Shown: piece after piece, positions 40,780-48,464 of the stretch
Position numbering within the stretch: position 1 is the stretch's first letter
Layout: every line of letters starts with the position of its first letter
Origin: Elusimicrobia bacterium UBA5214
Lineage (GTDB): Bacteria; Elusimicrobiota; UBA5214
Reading direction: 5' to 3'
Assembly (NCBI GenBank): GCA_002412545.1
Contig: DHVG01000025.1
Location: 1-64,000, forward strand
DNA length: 64,000 nt
The notes under the pieces: generated by a model
What the model saw: the letters and a program-made list of their open reading frames with translations, nothing else
What the model was told of the DNA's origin: nothing
Database searches by the model: none
Made by a program: the position numbers and the translations under genes

Positions 40780-40802
40780 TTTTTACAATTCTCAGCCCAG
40801 AG

Positions 40803-41019
40803 AGTAAAAAGCCAAAGTTCGGAGCGCAATTTAATATTTTTAGGCAAAGGCAAAACTTCGGAGGGATTTACCCTGAAGGGTGAAAAACAAATCTTGTCCG
40901 AACCCCAATGTTACATCGGGGAAGTTTAGATTTGTTTACCGAAGAAGTTGAAGCCTTTGCCGACCCCGACGATACGTCGGGGGAAAAATATTATTGAAGC
41001 GAGAAACTGACTTTTTACT
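40803..41019. repeat. 217-base branched palindrome
   Basis: Arms pair in nested order: AGTAAAAAG with CTTTTTACT, TAATATTTTT with AAAAATATTA, GGCAAAGGC with GCCTTTGCC, AACTTCGG with CCGAAGAAGTT, and AAACAAATCT with AGATTTGTTT. Smaller hairpins are set into the arms: ACCCTGAAGGGT (40870-40881), CCCCAATGTTACATCGGGG at the tip (40903-40921) and CCCCGACGATACGTCGGGG in the right arm (40964-40982). No gene is encoded. It lies between galT and the cyclophilin-like gene. Confidence 0.85.
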
Positions 41020-41032
41020 TGGTCCATTCACC

Positions 41033-42028
41033 CTATTCCACCTTCATCTCCCGAAAGAATTTAGCATTTTCTTCGGGTAGAGAGACATTAATAAACATTC
41101 CTGAACCTAACTCAAATCCAGCGGTCTTGGTTAAACGAGGAACAATACTTAAATACCAGTGATAATATTCGCATTTATCCGCATCAATCGGTGAAGAACG
41201 GATTACATAATTATAATCCGGGTTATCCAAACCGTAATAAAATTTCGCTAAAGTTGTTTTCAAGTTCCGTGCTAAATCTTCAATTTCAGTATCACTAATT
41301 TCACTAAATGAAGACATATGTCTCTTTGGTAAAATCCAGGTATGGAATGGCGAAAGTGAAGCATAAGGGATAAAACTGACAAAAGAAGCCGTCTCGAGAA
41401 TAATCCTTTCTTTTGTTTTCATTTCTTCATTCAACATTTTACAAAAGACACATTCACCGTGTTCGTCAAAATAACGCATCGCTTCCTCAATCCGATAACG
41501 AATGTGGGAAGGAACAACTGGTGTCGCAATCAGTTGCGAATGGGGATGTTCCAAAGACGTGCCGGCGGATTCGCCGTGATTACGGAAAATAGTAATTAAT
41601 TTAATCCGCGGGTCAGTGGAAGCAGACAGATAACGATTCTTATAAGCAATCAGCACATCACGCACCTGGTCTTCGGATAAAGTAGCTATCGTCTGATTAT
41701 GTAAAGGTGACTCAACAATTACTTCGTGAATACCCACACCGGACATCCAGCGGACTAAACCCTCAATGTGTCGTTCCAGATGACCGCTACTACTTAAAGC
41801 AGCGAATTTATTCGGCACAACCCGCACTTTCCATTCACCGTCTCTTTTTAAGACAAAGGTTTCGTATGGTGTTTTATTTTCATTCCCCGGACAGAAAGGA
41901 CAGGTCTCGTTATAAGCAGGTAACTCCTTTCTTACTTTTTCAGTTTTGAACTGTTCCGGTCTTTTTGCCCGCTCGGTAGAAATAACTACCCATTCCTTAG
42001 TGGCTAAATTCTGTCTAAGTTCTGGCAT
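41033..42028 (-). CDS. galT: Galactose-1-phosphate uridylyltransferase
   Basis: HIT-superfamily enzyme of the Leloir pathway, exchanging UMP between UDP-glucose and galactose-1-phosphate. The catalytic H161-P-H163 lies in SLEHPHSQLIATP. An N-terminal zinc-type CPFCPG (C43, C46) is paired with a later CVFCKM. At 331 residues it is normal. A strong AAGGAGGT site precedes the ATG. No galK or galE is in the window, so it could also act as a related nucleotidyltransferase. Confidence 0.93.
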   Translation of the reverse strand: MPELRQNLATKEWVVISTERAKRPEQFKTEKVRKELPAYNETCPFCPGNENKTPYETFVLKRDGEWKVRVVPNKFAALSSSGHLERHIEGLVRWMSGVGIHEVIVESPLHNQTIATLSEDQVRDVLIAYKNRYLSASTDPRIKLITIFRNHGESAGTSLEHPHSQLIATPVVPSHIRYRIEEAMRYFDEHGECVFCKMLNEEMKTKERIILETASFVSFIPYASLSPFHTWILPKRHMSSFSEISDTEIEDLARNLKTTLAKFYYGLDNPDYNYVIRSSPIDADKCEYYHWYLSIVPRLTKTAGFELGSGMFINVSLPEENAKFFREMKVE

Positions 42029-42049
42029 CGTCCTTACCTCCTTTTGTCG

Positions 42050-42245
42050 CAGTCCCTCGAAATATCACCGGGGGACTTCCCTCGCAAAGAAAGGTTATTT
42101 TGCTTTGTTCGGTGCTCCCAATAGGGATTAAATCCCCTCTTGCGTTCCCCCCCTTCTTGCTTTCGCAAGAAAGCAGGGGGGTCACTGTCACCCCTTTAAG
42201 AGGTGCTATCCGCGGCAATCAGGGTTTTAATCTGCGGTCATCCGC
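42050..42245. repeat. Hairpin-rich intergenic region between gatC and galT
   Basis: Contains the hairpin CCCCCCTTCTTGCTTTCGCA then AGAAAGCAGGGGGG (42149-42181), the near-palindrome GGGATTAAATCCC (42123-42135), GGGGTCACTGTCACCCC (42178-42194) and GCGG/CCGC words near 42210-42246. No gene. Confidence 0.75.
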
Positions 42246-42247
42246 GT

Positions 42248-42535
42248 TTACTCAATTACTTTCTTGACCTTAAAATAATTTCCTTCCTTCTCCGGTGCGT
42301 TTTTTAGTATTTCTTTAGTATGGGTAAAAGGTTTAACTTCATCTTCCCGCCAGACATTTTTCAATGCTAAAACATGACTGGTCGGTGGAACATCTTTTGT
42401 TTCCAGTTCGTTCAATTTTTCCATATAAAGCAGAATCTGGTTCAACTGGCTACAAAATTTCTCTTTCTCTTCTTCAGTTAATGCCAATCTTGCCAACTTC
42501 GCTACATATTCCACATCTTTTTTCGTAATTTTCAT
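42248..42535 (-). CDS. gatC: Asp/Glu-tRNA amidotransferase subunit C
   Basis: Small subunit that stabilises GatA in GatCAB. The 95 residues show the family plan: ITKKDVEYVAKLARLALTEEE, ILLYMEKLNELETKDVPPTSHV, NVWREDEVK and the C-terminal EGNYFKVKKVIE. It lies directly after the macrodomain gene with no spacer. Confidence 0.95.
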   Translation of the reverse strand: MKITKKDVEYVAKLARLALTEEEKEKFCSQLNQILLYMEKLNELETKDVPPTSHVLALKNVWREDEVKPFTHTKEILKNAPEKEGNYFKVKKVIE

Positions 42536-43105
42536 CTATTCTGCACCAAAAATTTCTTGATATTTCTTTTGATAAATCCCGAAATCGTAGTCCGAAAAAA
42601 GAACAAAAGTTATTTCCTCAAGGTCTTCAGCAAGTTCAGACTCAATCCTTCGGTTTCTCTCAGGATGGTGAGTGAACCGAACCATAAATTTTTTTGTCTC
42701 ACTAAGCGCAACTACCGAAGCAAGTTCAATCGGATAACCATAGACACCGGTAGAGATTGAGGGAAAAGCAATGGTCCTAATTTTATTTTCTATGGCTAAC
42801 TGTAAAGAATTCCGGTAGCAGGAAGCGAGTAATTTTTCTTCGTTACGACCCCCTCCGTGCCAGATTGGACCAACGGTATGTATCACATATTTTGCCGGAA
42901 GATTATAGCCCTTAGTAATTTTCGCTTCACCGGTTTCACAGCCACCGAGTTTCTTGCACTCTTCCAAAAGTTGCGGTCCGGCAGCACGATGTATCGCACC
43001 ATCAACACCGCCACCGCCTAAAAGTGTCCGGTTTGCCGCATTAACAATTGCCTCAATTTTTAATTTCGTAATATCCCCTTTGGTCAGTGTAATTTTCGTC
43101 TTCAT
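42536..43105 (-). CDS. Macrodomain protein (ADP-ribose/O-acetyl-ADP-ribose hydrolase type)
   Basis: MacroD-type domain, 189 residues, that binds ADP-ribose and in relatives removes it from O-acetyl-ADP-ribose or proteins. The landmarks are GDITKLKIEAIVNAANRTLLGGGGVDGAIHRAAG, YVIHTVGPIWHGG and FPSISTGVYGYP. An in-frame hairpin repeat (42640-42676) adds FTHHPERNRRIES in the last third. It sits between gatC and a DNA methyltransferase gene, so it could belong to either neighbour. Confidence 0.92.
   Translation of the reverse strand: MKTKITLTKGDITKLKIEAIVNAANRTLLGGGGVDGAIHRAAGPQLLEECKKLGGCETGEAKITKGYNLPAKYVIHTVGPIWHGGGRNEEKLLASCYRNSLQLAIENKIRTIAFPSISTGVYGYPIELASVVALSETKKFMVRFTHHPERNRRIESELAEDLEEITFVLFSDYDFGIYQKKYQEIFGAE
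42640..42676. repeat. HPERNRRI-type hairpin repeat in frame in the macrodomain gene
   Basis: CTCAATCCTTCGGTTTCTCT then CAGGATGGTGAGTG is a diverged copy of the repeat word seen in hom at 32349-32388, encoding HHPERNRRIES. Confidence 0.85.
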
Positions 43106-43116
43106 TTTTTTTACCT

Positions 43117-44604
43117 CTAACTTTTTCCAGAGTTAGCATATTTTTCACAAACTTCGTTCAGTTTGGTTTTAAGGTTAAGATGCCCTTCTCTTTCTCTATT
43201 ATAATGATAAGTGTGGCCAGCCAATAATGAGATTTCTAAATTTTTACACATTCCATCTATTGTTTGTTGTGCTTTCTCGTAATGTTTATTTTTTCGCTCC
43301 AATATCATCTTCTTATATTTTTCATCACATTCTTTCAAAACGTTGCCGTTAGGAATTGGCATAGGTAATTCTTTAACTAATGCGATAGGAATCGTCATCG
43401 TTCCGACGCCCCGTGCAAGTCTTCTTATTTCTTTTTGGACAGTAGAAGTCTGAAACCAGAAGGCCAAATAAAACGGAGATAATTTCACATCTTTAACACG
43501 GATTATATATATCCAATCGTCAGCTATTCCTTTTTCGGATTTCTTAGTTATTACTGCTACTCTACCAATGCAACCAACTCCTACTCGGACAAACACAATA
43601 TCTCCTACCTCAGTGTGAGCTCTTTTATTATCCATAATGCCACCGGGCTTAATATATTTCTCGCTCTTAGAAAAATTTATTCCAAATGGAGTTACAGTTT
43701 TCGCTGAAATAAAATGAATTCCCGCTGAAGAAAATGTGCGTTCATTACCGTATTTTGCACTCCCTTGAACAATTTCAATATTGAATTCTTTTAATTTTGG
43801 TAATCTATTTAATATCTCGTTTCTCTCAAGATAAAATTCTGGATACAAAAATTCGTTAGGTATAGCAAAAATTTTCTTTTCTAGATTGTTTGCCGAGAGT
43901 TCGTCAATAGAATTAACAGAAGCAAACATGATTTTTCTTTGAGATAATTCTGCACTTTTTTTGCCAATTAAAATACAGGTTTTAGATGTTGTTTTATTTC
44001 CTTTGCTTCTGAATATATTTCGCGGGAGAGAAATAACTGCGATTGTGGAGAGATGATCTCTAATATATTTTCGCACATAGCTTAATCGCAAATCCGAAAA
44101 AATACCCTGCGGAAGAATAATCCCAATTACCCCATTTTCTTTACATAGTTTTATAAACTTCTCAAGAAAAAGTATCTCTATCGCCTGTGAAGAAAAATGC
44201 TTACCAAGGTCAAAATTTTTCAGAATATCTCCCTTCACTCGCCCATATTTCGAAGAAAAAGGCGGATTACCTACAATCAGATCAAAATCCTTTTCTTCTT
44301 TTAGAAGAAGTCCATTCCCTACCCAGATATATTTTCTGAGATTCTCCGGTAGAGAATCTATGACATCCTTATCAATATCTGCACCTATTGGATTAAATCC
44401 ATGATTGAGAAGACTTGATAAAAACACCCCATCACCACAGGCCGGGTCACATGCTGAATTTTTTGTTGGCAGATAATCCAAAGCAAAAGAAACTATAAAT
44501 TCAGCTACTTCCGAAGGGGTAAAAAATTGACCCAATACTTTTTCTCCCCTGCTAAAGTGTCTATTCGCTTGGTCTGACCTGTAAAATGTTTTTATAAGTT
44601 GCAT
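43117..44604 (-). CDS. N6-adenine DNA methyltransferase (HsdM/TaqI-like)
   Basis: Amino-group DNA methyltransferase of the gamma type. Motif I is CDPACGDGVFL (D53) and the catalytic NPPF is at 113-116, the order and wording typical of N6-adenine enzymes. The C-terminal half (from about residue 270) looks like a target-recognition domain, with AKYGNERTFSSAGI and LARGVGTMTIPIALVKELPMP resembling type I S-subunit half-sites. It overlaps the upstream unknown gene by 13 bases, forming a three-gene locus. Confidence 0.88.
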   Translation of the reverse strand: MQLIKTFYRSDQANRHFSRGEKVLGQFFTPSEVAEFIVSFALDYLPTKNSACDPACGDGVFLSSLLNHGFNPIGADIDKDVIDSLPENLRKYIWVGNGLLLKEEKDFDLIVGNPPFSSKYGRVKGDILKNFDLGKHFSSQAIEILFLEKFIKLCKENGVIGIILPQGIFSDLRLSYVRKYIRDHLSTIAVISLPRNIFRSKGNKTTSKTCILIGKKSAELSQRKIMFASVNSIDELSANNLEKKIFAIPNEFLYPEFYLERNEILNRLPKLKEFNIEIVQGSAKYGNERTFSSAGIHFISAKTVTPFGINFSKSEKYIKPGGIMDNKRAHTEVGDIVFVRVGVGCIGRVAVITKKSEKGIADDWIYIIRVKDVKLSPFYLAFWFQTSTVQKEIRRLARGVGTMTIPIALVKELPMPIPNGNVLKECDEKYKKMILERKNKHYEKAQQTIDGMCKNLEISLLAGHTYHYNREREGHLNLKTKLNEVCEKYANSGKS

Positions 44605-45338
44605 TTCTTCTTTACTTGTTTCAAAATATCTAAAATATCATTTTTATGTTGCGTAGACGCTACAGCAAAAGCTTTAATAACATCCGTAACAATTTCTTTA
44701 TTCTTCGAAATAATCTCAAATTCACCAAATTCCTTGGATTCAGCTGCTCTTCCTATTAAAGATTTTCCATTTTTATCCTGTAATTTCTCAACATAAATAC
44801 AAAGATAAACCATAGCTTGGATTCCTACAGCCCTTTGCTTATGCTGTAGAATTATTTCTACAAAGTAACCTTTTTCTTTATTTTTCTTGATAAATAATGG
44901 CGTCTTTTCTACAAATTTCTTAAATCCTCCTTTAATCTCTTGCAAGTTATCTTCTCTAAGAATTTTTTCATTTTCTTCCAGAGTTTCTGTTGATTGCACG
45001 TTATCGACAAATTTCTCTATCTCAAATATGTCATTTTTGGAAAAAATATTCAGTTTTATACTCTCATATAATAGTTTAGTTAGTTCAAAACCTATTTGGA
45101 CATTATTTATAACAATATCCTTAACTTTCGATTCTTCGGGAGGGTTTTGAGTAGCATAAGATATTTGCCATTCTACATAGTCATCCTTTGTAAAACTCTC
45201 TACTCTAGTCGCTATAGGAAGACCGTAGTTTGTGCCTTTACCTCTACGCTTTACTCTAATTTTCCCCGTAGGATTAGTTAAAGGAAGTTGTATTATTAAC
45301 TTTCCAATTCTAACGAATATTTTAGCGGGAATGTTCAT
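44592..45338 (-). CDS. Unrecognised protein between two methyltransferases, possible nuclease
   Basis: I do not recognise the family. The protein has about 248 residues, a basic N-terminus (TNPTGKIRVKRRGKGTNYG), a charged middle, and FVEIILQHKQRAVG followed by MVYLCIYVEKLQ. The start at ATG 45338 has an AAGGAGGA site 15 bases upstream, and the coding frame overlaps the upstream methyltransferase by 17 bases. Tight overlaps on both sides with DNA methyltransferases make it the obvious candidate for the restriction enzyme. No clear PD-(D/E)xK, HNH or GIY-YIG motif is visible, so this stays inference. Confidence 0.6.
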   Translation of the reverse strand: MNIPAKIFVRIGKLIIQLPLTNPTGKIRVKRRGKGTNYGLPIATRVESFTKDDYVEWQISYATQNPPEESKVKDIVINNVQIGFELTKLLYESIKLNIFSKNDIFEIEKFVDNVQSTETLEENEKILREDNLQEIKGGFKKFVEKTPLFIKKNKEKGYFVEIILQHKQRAVGIQAMVYLCIYVEKLQDKNGKSLIGRAAESKEFGEFEIISKNKEIVTDVIKAFAVASTQHKNDILDILKQVKKKCNL

Positions 45339-46113
45339 AGTTTTGTTCGTCCTCCTTCTTAACAGTATTTGACTCAATCCCTGATGAAAATTTACTCACT
45401 CTATCAAGAGCAATTTTGCAATATGCTTCATCAATTTCAAATCCAATGTATCTTCTATTTAATTGAAGACATGCCACCGCTGTGCTTCCACTTCCTATAA
45501 AAGGGTCCAAAATGAGGTCATCCTCTTTTGTAAACATTTTTAAAATTTCTTTTATAAAGTGCTTAGGTTTTGGCGTTGGATGGTCTATATATCCTTCGTC
45601 GGGCTCAACCATTTTCCCAGGAGTATCAATGAATATATCTTTGTTCCAGCGGATAATTTTAGGATTTCCTTTTTTAAAAATAAAACAAGACATATACTTT
45701 GTAAATCCTATCGGCGATTTAACTCTTCCTTCAGGGCAATATAAAACAATTTGCCAAAAATATTTGAAAGCATTATTTTTAAATAACTGCGGAAGAAATT
45801 TTGTGCTAAAAAATGTAATAAAAAAACTATCATCTTTTAAGACTCTGCTACATTCTGGAAGTATATCATAAAAAAGATTCAAATCTGCATCGTTTCTGAC
45901 ACCATTTTTATTTAGTCCATAAGGTGGATCGGTAATTATGGTATCTATAGAATTGTTTGGAACCAACTTTATTAATTCCAAACAATCGCCACAGATTATT
46001 TTATTGACAAAATCTTCTGGATATTTAAGTTCTTTCACTGGAAGCAGGGCAAAGCTTGTATTCCCTAAATTTTTTGCTGTTTCTTTAGTAGACATTTCTA
46101 TTTTCGTTTCCAT
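45322..46113 (-). CDS. DNA methyltransferase, beta-type (DPPY)
   Basis: S-adenosylmethionine-dependent methyltransferase with motif IV DPPY at 62-65 preceding motif I DPFIGSGST at 203, the circularly ordered beta class that includes both N6-adenine and N4-cytosine enzymes. CGDCLELIKLVPNNSIDTIITDPPYGL and HPTPKPKHFIKEIL are standard for the class. First gene of a three-gene locus with the unrecognised protein and the N6-adenine-type enzyme. A second methyltransferase suggests an asymmetric site. Confidence 0.92.
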   Translation of the reverse strand: METKIEMSTKETAKNLGNTSFALLPVKELKYPEDFVNKIICGDCLELIKLVPNNSIDTIITDPPYGLNKNGVRNDADLNLFYDILPECSRVLKDDSFFITFFSTKFLPQLFKNNAFKYFWQIVLYCPEGRVKSPIGFTKYMSCFIFKKGNPKIIRWNKDIFIDTPGKMVEPDEGYIDHPTPKPKHFIKEILKMFTKEDDLILDPFIGSGSTAVACLQLNRRYIGFEIDEAYCKIALDRVSKFSSGIESNTVKKEDEQNYEHSR

Positions 46114-46164
46114 TAAGAGTTTCGGGAACTTTTTCGAGCGATATCAAATACTTTGCTTTGTTTT

Positions 46165-46220
46165 TCCCCTCACCCAAACCCTCTCCCACAGAGGGGAGAG
46201 GAATAAAGAGAGGGGTCACA
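46165..46220. repeat. CTCACCC/CTCTCCC palindrome between uvrD and R-M locus
   Basis: CCCCTCACCCAAACCCTCTC then CCACAGAGGGGAGAGG and AGAGAGGGG, a short copy of the palindrome family at 18512, 23695, 24597 and 36505. Confidence 0.8.
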
Positions 46221-46232
46221 AAACTCACTCCC

Positions 46233-48401
46233 CTATATTTTTTGTAAATTTGCATATTTGACCATAAGTTTTTTTATTTGTCCGTTAGCAAAACGTACCT
46301 TAATTTTAGAGTTTTCTCCGGAACCTTCTTTTTGCAGGATTTTACCTTCACCGAATTCGGGATGTTTAACCCGTTGCCCAACTTTAAACTTCGCAAAGGG
46401 CGCGAAAGGTGTGCTAAAAACGCGAAAAGAATCTTTTTGCGCTCTTTGTGCCAATTTTGCGCTCTTTGCGTTTAATCCTGCTTCGTCAACAAAACGGGAA
46501 GGAACATTTTCTCGTGGATAACCATAAATTTTCCGCATTTTCGTACTGGTTAAATAGAGTATATCTTTTGCCCGGGTCATTCCGACATAACAAAGCCGTC
46601 TCTCTTCTTCTAATTCTTCCTGGTCAAAAATTGATTCACCTAAAGGGAAAAGTCCTTCTTCTAAACCAGTGACAAAAACTACCGGGAATTCTAACCCTTT
46701 AGCTAAATGAAGCGTCATCAGGGTAACCGCATCTTTCTGCCCGCTGGTGCTTACCACTTCATCCGGTCCTTCCAAGGTTTCACTGGAAGTAATTAAAGAA
46801 ATTTGTTCTAAATAGGTAGAAAGTGATTTATCTTCGGATTGTTCCTCAAATTCACTAATTGCCGAGATTAGTTCTCTTAAATTTTCAATACGCAGTCGTG
46901 CCTCAAAAGTATCTTCTAATTCCAATTCTTCCTGATAACCACTTTTTTCTAAAACTTTTTTTGCCAGTTCTTTAACCGTGACTTTATTTTTCTCAAGAAT
47001 AAGCATCTGAATCAGAGCTACAAAATCTTTAATTTTATCAACTGCTTTTAAAGGTAAAGAAGACACCCCGGGGGTGGTTACCCCCTCAATTTCTTCTAAC
47101 GCTTGCCAGAGGGAAATATCTTTTTCCTGTGCATATTTTTCAATTTTTGCCAGCGTGATTTTACCGATATTCCGTGCCGGACGGTTAATGATTCTTTTCA
47201 AACTTAAGTTATCCAGCGGATTATAGATTAGTTTGAGATAAGCAAGAATATCTTTGATTTCCATTCGTTCGTAAAACTTGACCGTACCGACAATCCGGTA
47301 GGGTATTTTTTCTTTCCTTAAAATATCTTCAAAAATACGGGATTGAGCATTCGTCCGATAAAAAATCGCAAAATGGGATAGAGAGTAATTACGGTCAACG
47401 GATAACTGATCACGGATAACTGAAACTACATATTTTGCTTCTTCAATTTCGTCGTCAAGTTCTTGATAAATTATCGGATTTCCTGCTGGTTTTTTTGTCC
47501 AGAGTCTTTTTTCTTTACGATATTGGTTATTCTTAATTACTCGCCAGGAAACTTCAAGTATTTCCGGTGTTGAACGATAGTTCCGTTCTAATTTAACAAT
47601 TTTCGTTTCCGGGTAATCACGTTCAAATTGAAATAAATTTTCTACACTTGCTCCACGCCAGGAATAGATTGCTTGGTCATCATCACCGACAACACAGATA
47701 TTTTTGTATTTACCGGCTAAATATTTAGCTAAAAGATACTGGGCACGATTGGTATCCTGATACTCGTCAATCAAAAGATAATGAAAACGGTTCTGATATT
47801 TTTCACATATTTTTGGATTATCCCGGAGGAGGAAAACTGCTTTCATAATCAAATCACCGAAATCTAAAGCATTAGCTTGGGCTAACTTCTTCTGGTATTT
47901 CTGATAAACTAAAGCAACAATCTGGCGGAAAGGGTCATTACTGGCTAAAGATAAAATTGCATAAGAATCAGAATCAATTAAATCATCCTTTGCCCGGGAA
48001 ATATAATCAACAAATATTCCCGGACGAAATTTTTTTTCTTCTAAGTTCAATTCCCGAATACATTCTTTGATTAGGTCTTTCTGGTCGGTTTCATCATAAA
48101 TCACAAAATGCGGATTTGTTTCTATCCGCAAAATTTTGGCACAAAAAGAATGAAAGGTAGAAATCCATACTCTTTTTCCTTTACCGGGAACTAAATTTTC
48201 TACACGGTTACGCATCTCATCAGCCGCTTTATTGGTAAAAGTTACAGCAAGGATATTTTCGGGAAGGACACCTTTCTCTAAAAGACGAGTAATCCGATAA
48301 GTGATTACCCGTGTTTTACCGGTCCCGGCACCAGCAAAAACAAGTAATGGACCTTCAAGATGTTCTACTGCTTCACATTGTTCTGGGTTTAACTCTTTCA
48401 T
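46233..48401 (-). CDS. pcrA: UvrD/PcrA-type 3'-5' DNA helicase
   Basis: Superfamily 1A helicase for repair and plasmid or replication maintenance, 722 residues. Motifs seen in order: Q-motif LNPEQCEAV, Walker A AGAGTGKT (about 23-30), DEYQDTN, GDDDQAIYSWRGA, LERNYRS, TLHLAKGLEFPVVF and YVGMTRAK. The C-terminus (VGQRVKHPEFGEGKIL) is PcrA-like. Three in-frame repeats are present: 47392-47424 (IRDQLSVDRNYS), 47064-47087 (GVTTPGVSS) and 46390-46473 (NAKSAKLAQRAQ...PFAPFAKF). It is divergent from the sensor kinase, with a leaderless-type promoter. Confidence 0.96.
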   Translation of the reverse strand: MKELNPEQCEAVEHLEGPLLVFAGAGTGKTRVITYRITRLLEKGVLPENILAVTFTNKAADEMRNRVENLVPGKGKRVWISTFHSFCAKILRIETNPHFVIYDETDQKDLIKECIRELNLEEKKFRPGIFVDYISRAKDDLIDSDSYAILSLASNDPFRQIVALVYQKYQKKLAQANALDFGDLIMKAVFLLRDNPKICEKYQNRFHYLLIDEYQDTNRAQYLLAKYLAGKYKNICVVGDDDQAIYSWRGASVENLFQFERDYPETKIVKLERNYRSTPEILEVSWRVIKNNQYRKEKRLWTKKPAGNPIIYQELDDEIEEAKYVVSVIRDQLSVDRNYSLSHFAIFYRTNAQSRIFEDILRKEKIPYRIVGTVKFYERMEIKDILAYLKLIYNPLDNLSLKRIINRPARNIGKITLAKIEKYAQEKDISLWQALEEIEGVTTPGVSSLPLKAVDKIKDFVALIQMLILEKNKVTVKELAKKVLEKSGYQEELELEDTFEARLRIENLRELISAISEFEEQSEDKSLSTYLEQISLITSSETLEGPDEVVSTSGQKDAVTLMTLHLAKGLEFPVVFVTGLEEGLFPLGESIFDQEELEEERRLCYVGMTRAKDILYLTSTKMRKIYGYPRENVPSRFVDEAGLNAKSAKLAQRAQKDSFRVFSTPFAPFAKFKVGQRVKHPEFGEGKILQKEGSGENSKIKVRFANGQIKKLMVKYANLQKI
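46390..46473. repeat. GCGCTCTTTGCG repeat in frame in uvrD
   Basis: CGCAAAGGGCGCGAAAGG, AACGCGAAAAGAATC and TTTGCGCTCTTTGTGCCAAT units, encoding NAKSAKLAQRAQKD and neighbours just before the PcrA C-terminal domain. The words match the intergenic repeat at 7866-8010. Confidence 0.9.
47064..47087. repeat. Hairpin repeat in frame in uvrD
   Basis: CACCCCGGGGGTGGTTACCC includes GGGGGTGGTTACCCCC, a tight hairpin, encoding GVTTPGV within the 2B region. Confidence 0.7.
47392..47424. repeat. GGATAACTGA repeat in frame in uvrD
   Basis: GTCAACGGATAACTGATCAC then GGATAACTGA encodes SVIRDQLSVDRNYS between the 1A and 2A core segments. Confidence 0.88.
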
Positions 48402-48409
48402 TTTATTTA

Positions 48410-48438
48410 ATTATAGAAAATCTTGACAGTAAAGTAAA
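48410..48438 (-). promoter_or_regulatory. uvrD promoter, leaderless type
   Basis: On the minus strand TTTACT (48433-48438) and a perfect TATAAT (48410-48415) are 17 bases apart. The ATG at 48401 is eight bases beyond the -10. It overlaps the divergent kinase promoter. Confidence 0.72.
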
Positions 48439-48451
48439 CCTGACATATAAT
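48423..48451 (+). promoter_or_regulatory. Consensus promoter of the sensor kinase gene
   Basis: Perfect TTGACA (48423-48428), 17-base spacer and perfect TATAAT (48446-48451). The ATG at 48465 is 13 bases later, leaving about six bases of leader and no ribosome site. Confidence 0.88.
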
Positions 48452-48464
48452 AAGAATATAACAA

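Noticed and set aside
43117..46113. BREX or DISARM defence system
   Set aside because: There is no PglZ, BrxC, DrmA/DrmB or Lon-like gene; only methyltransferases and one unknown protein.
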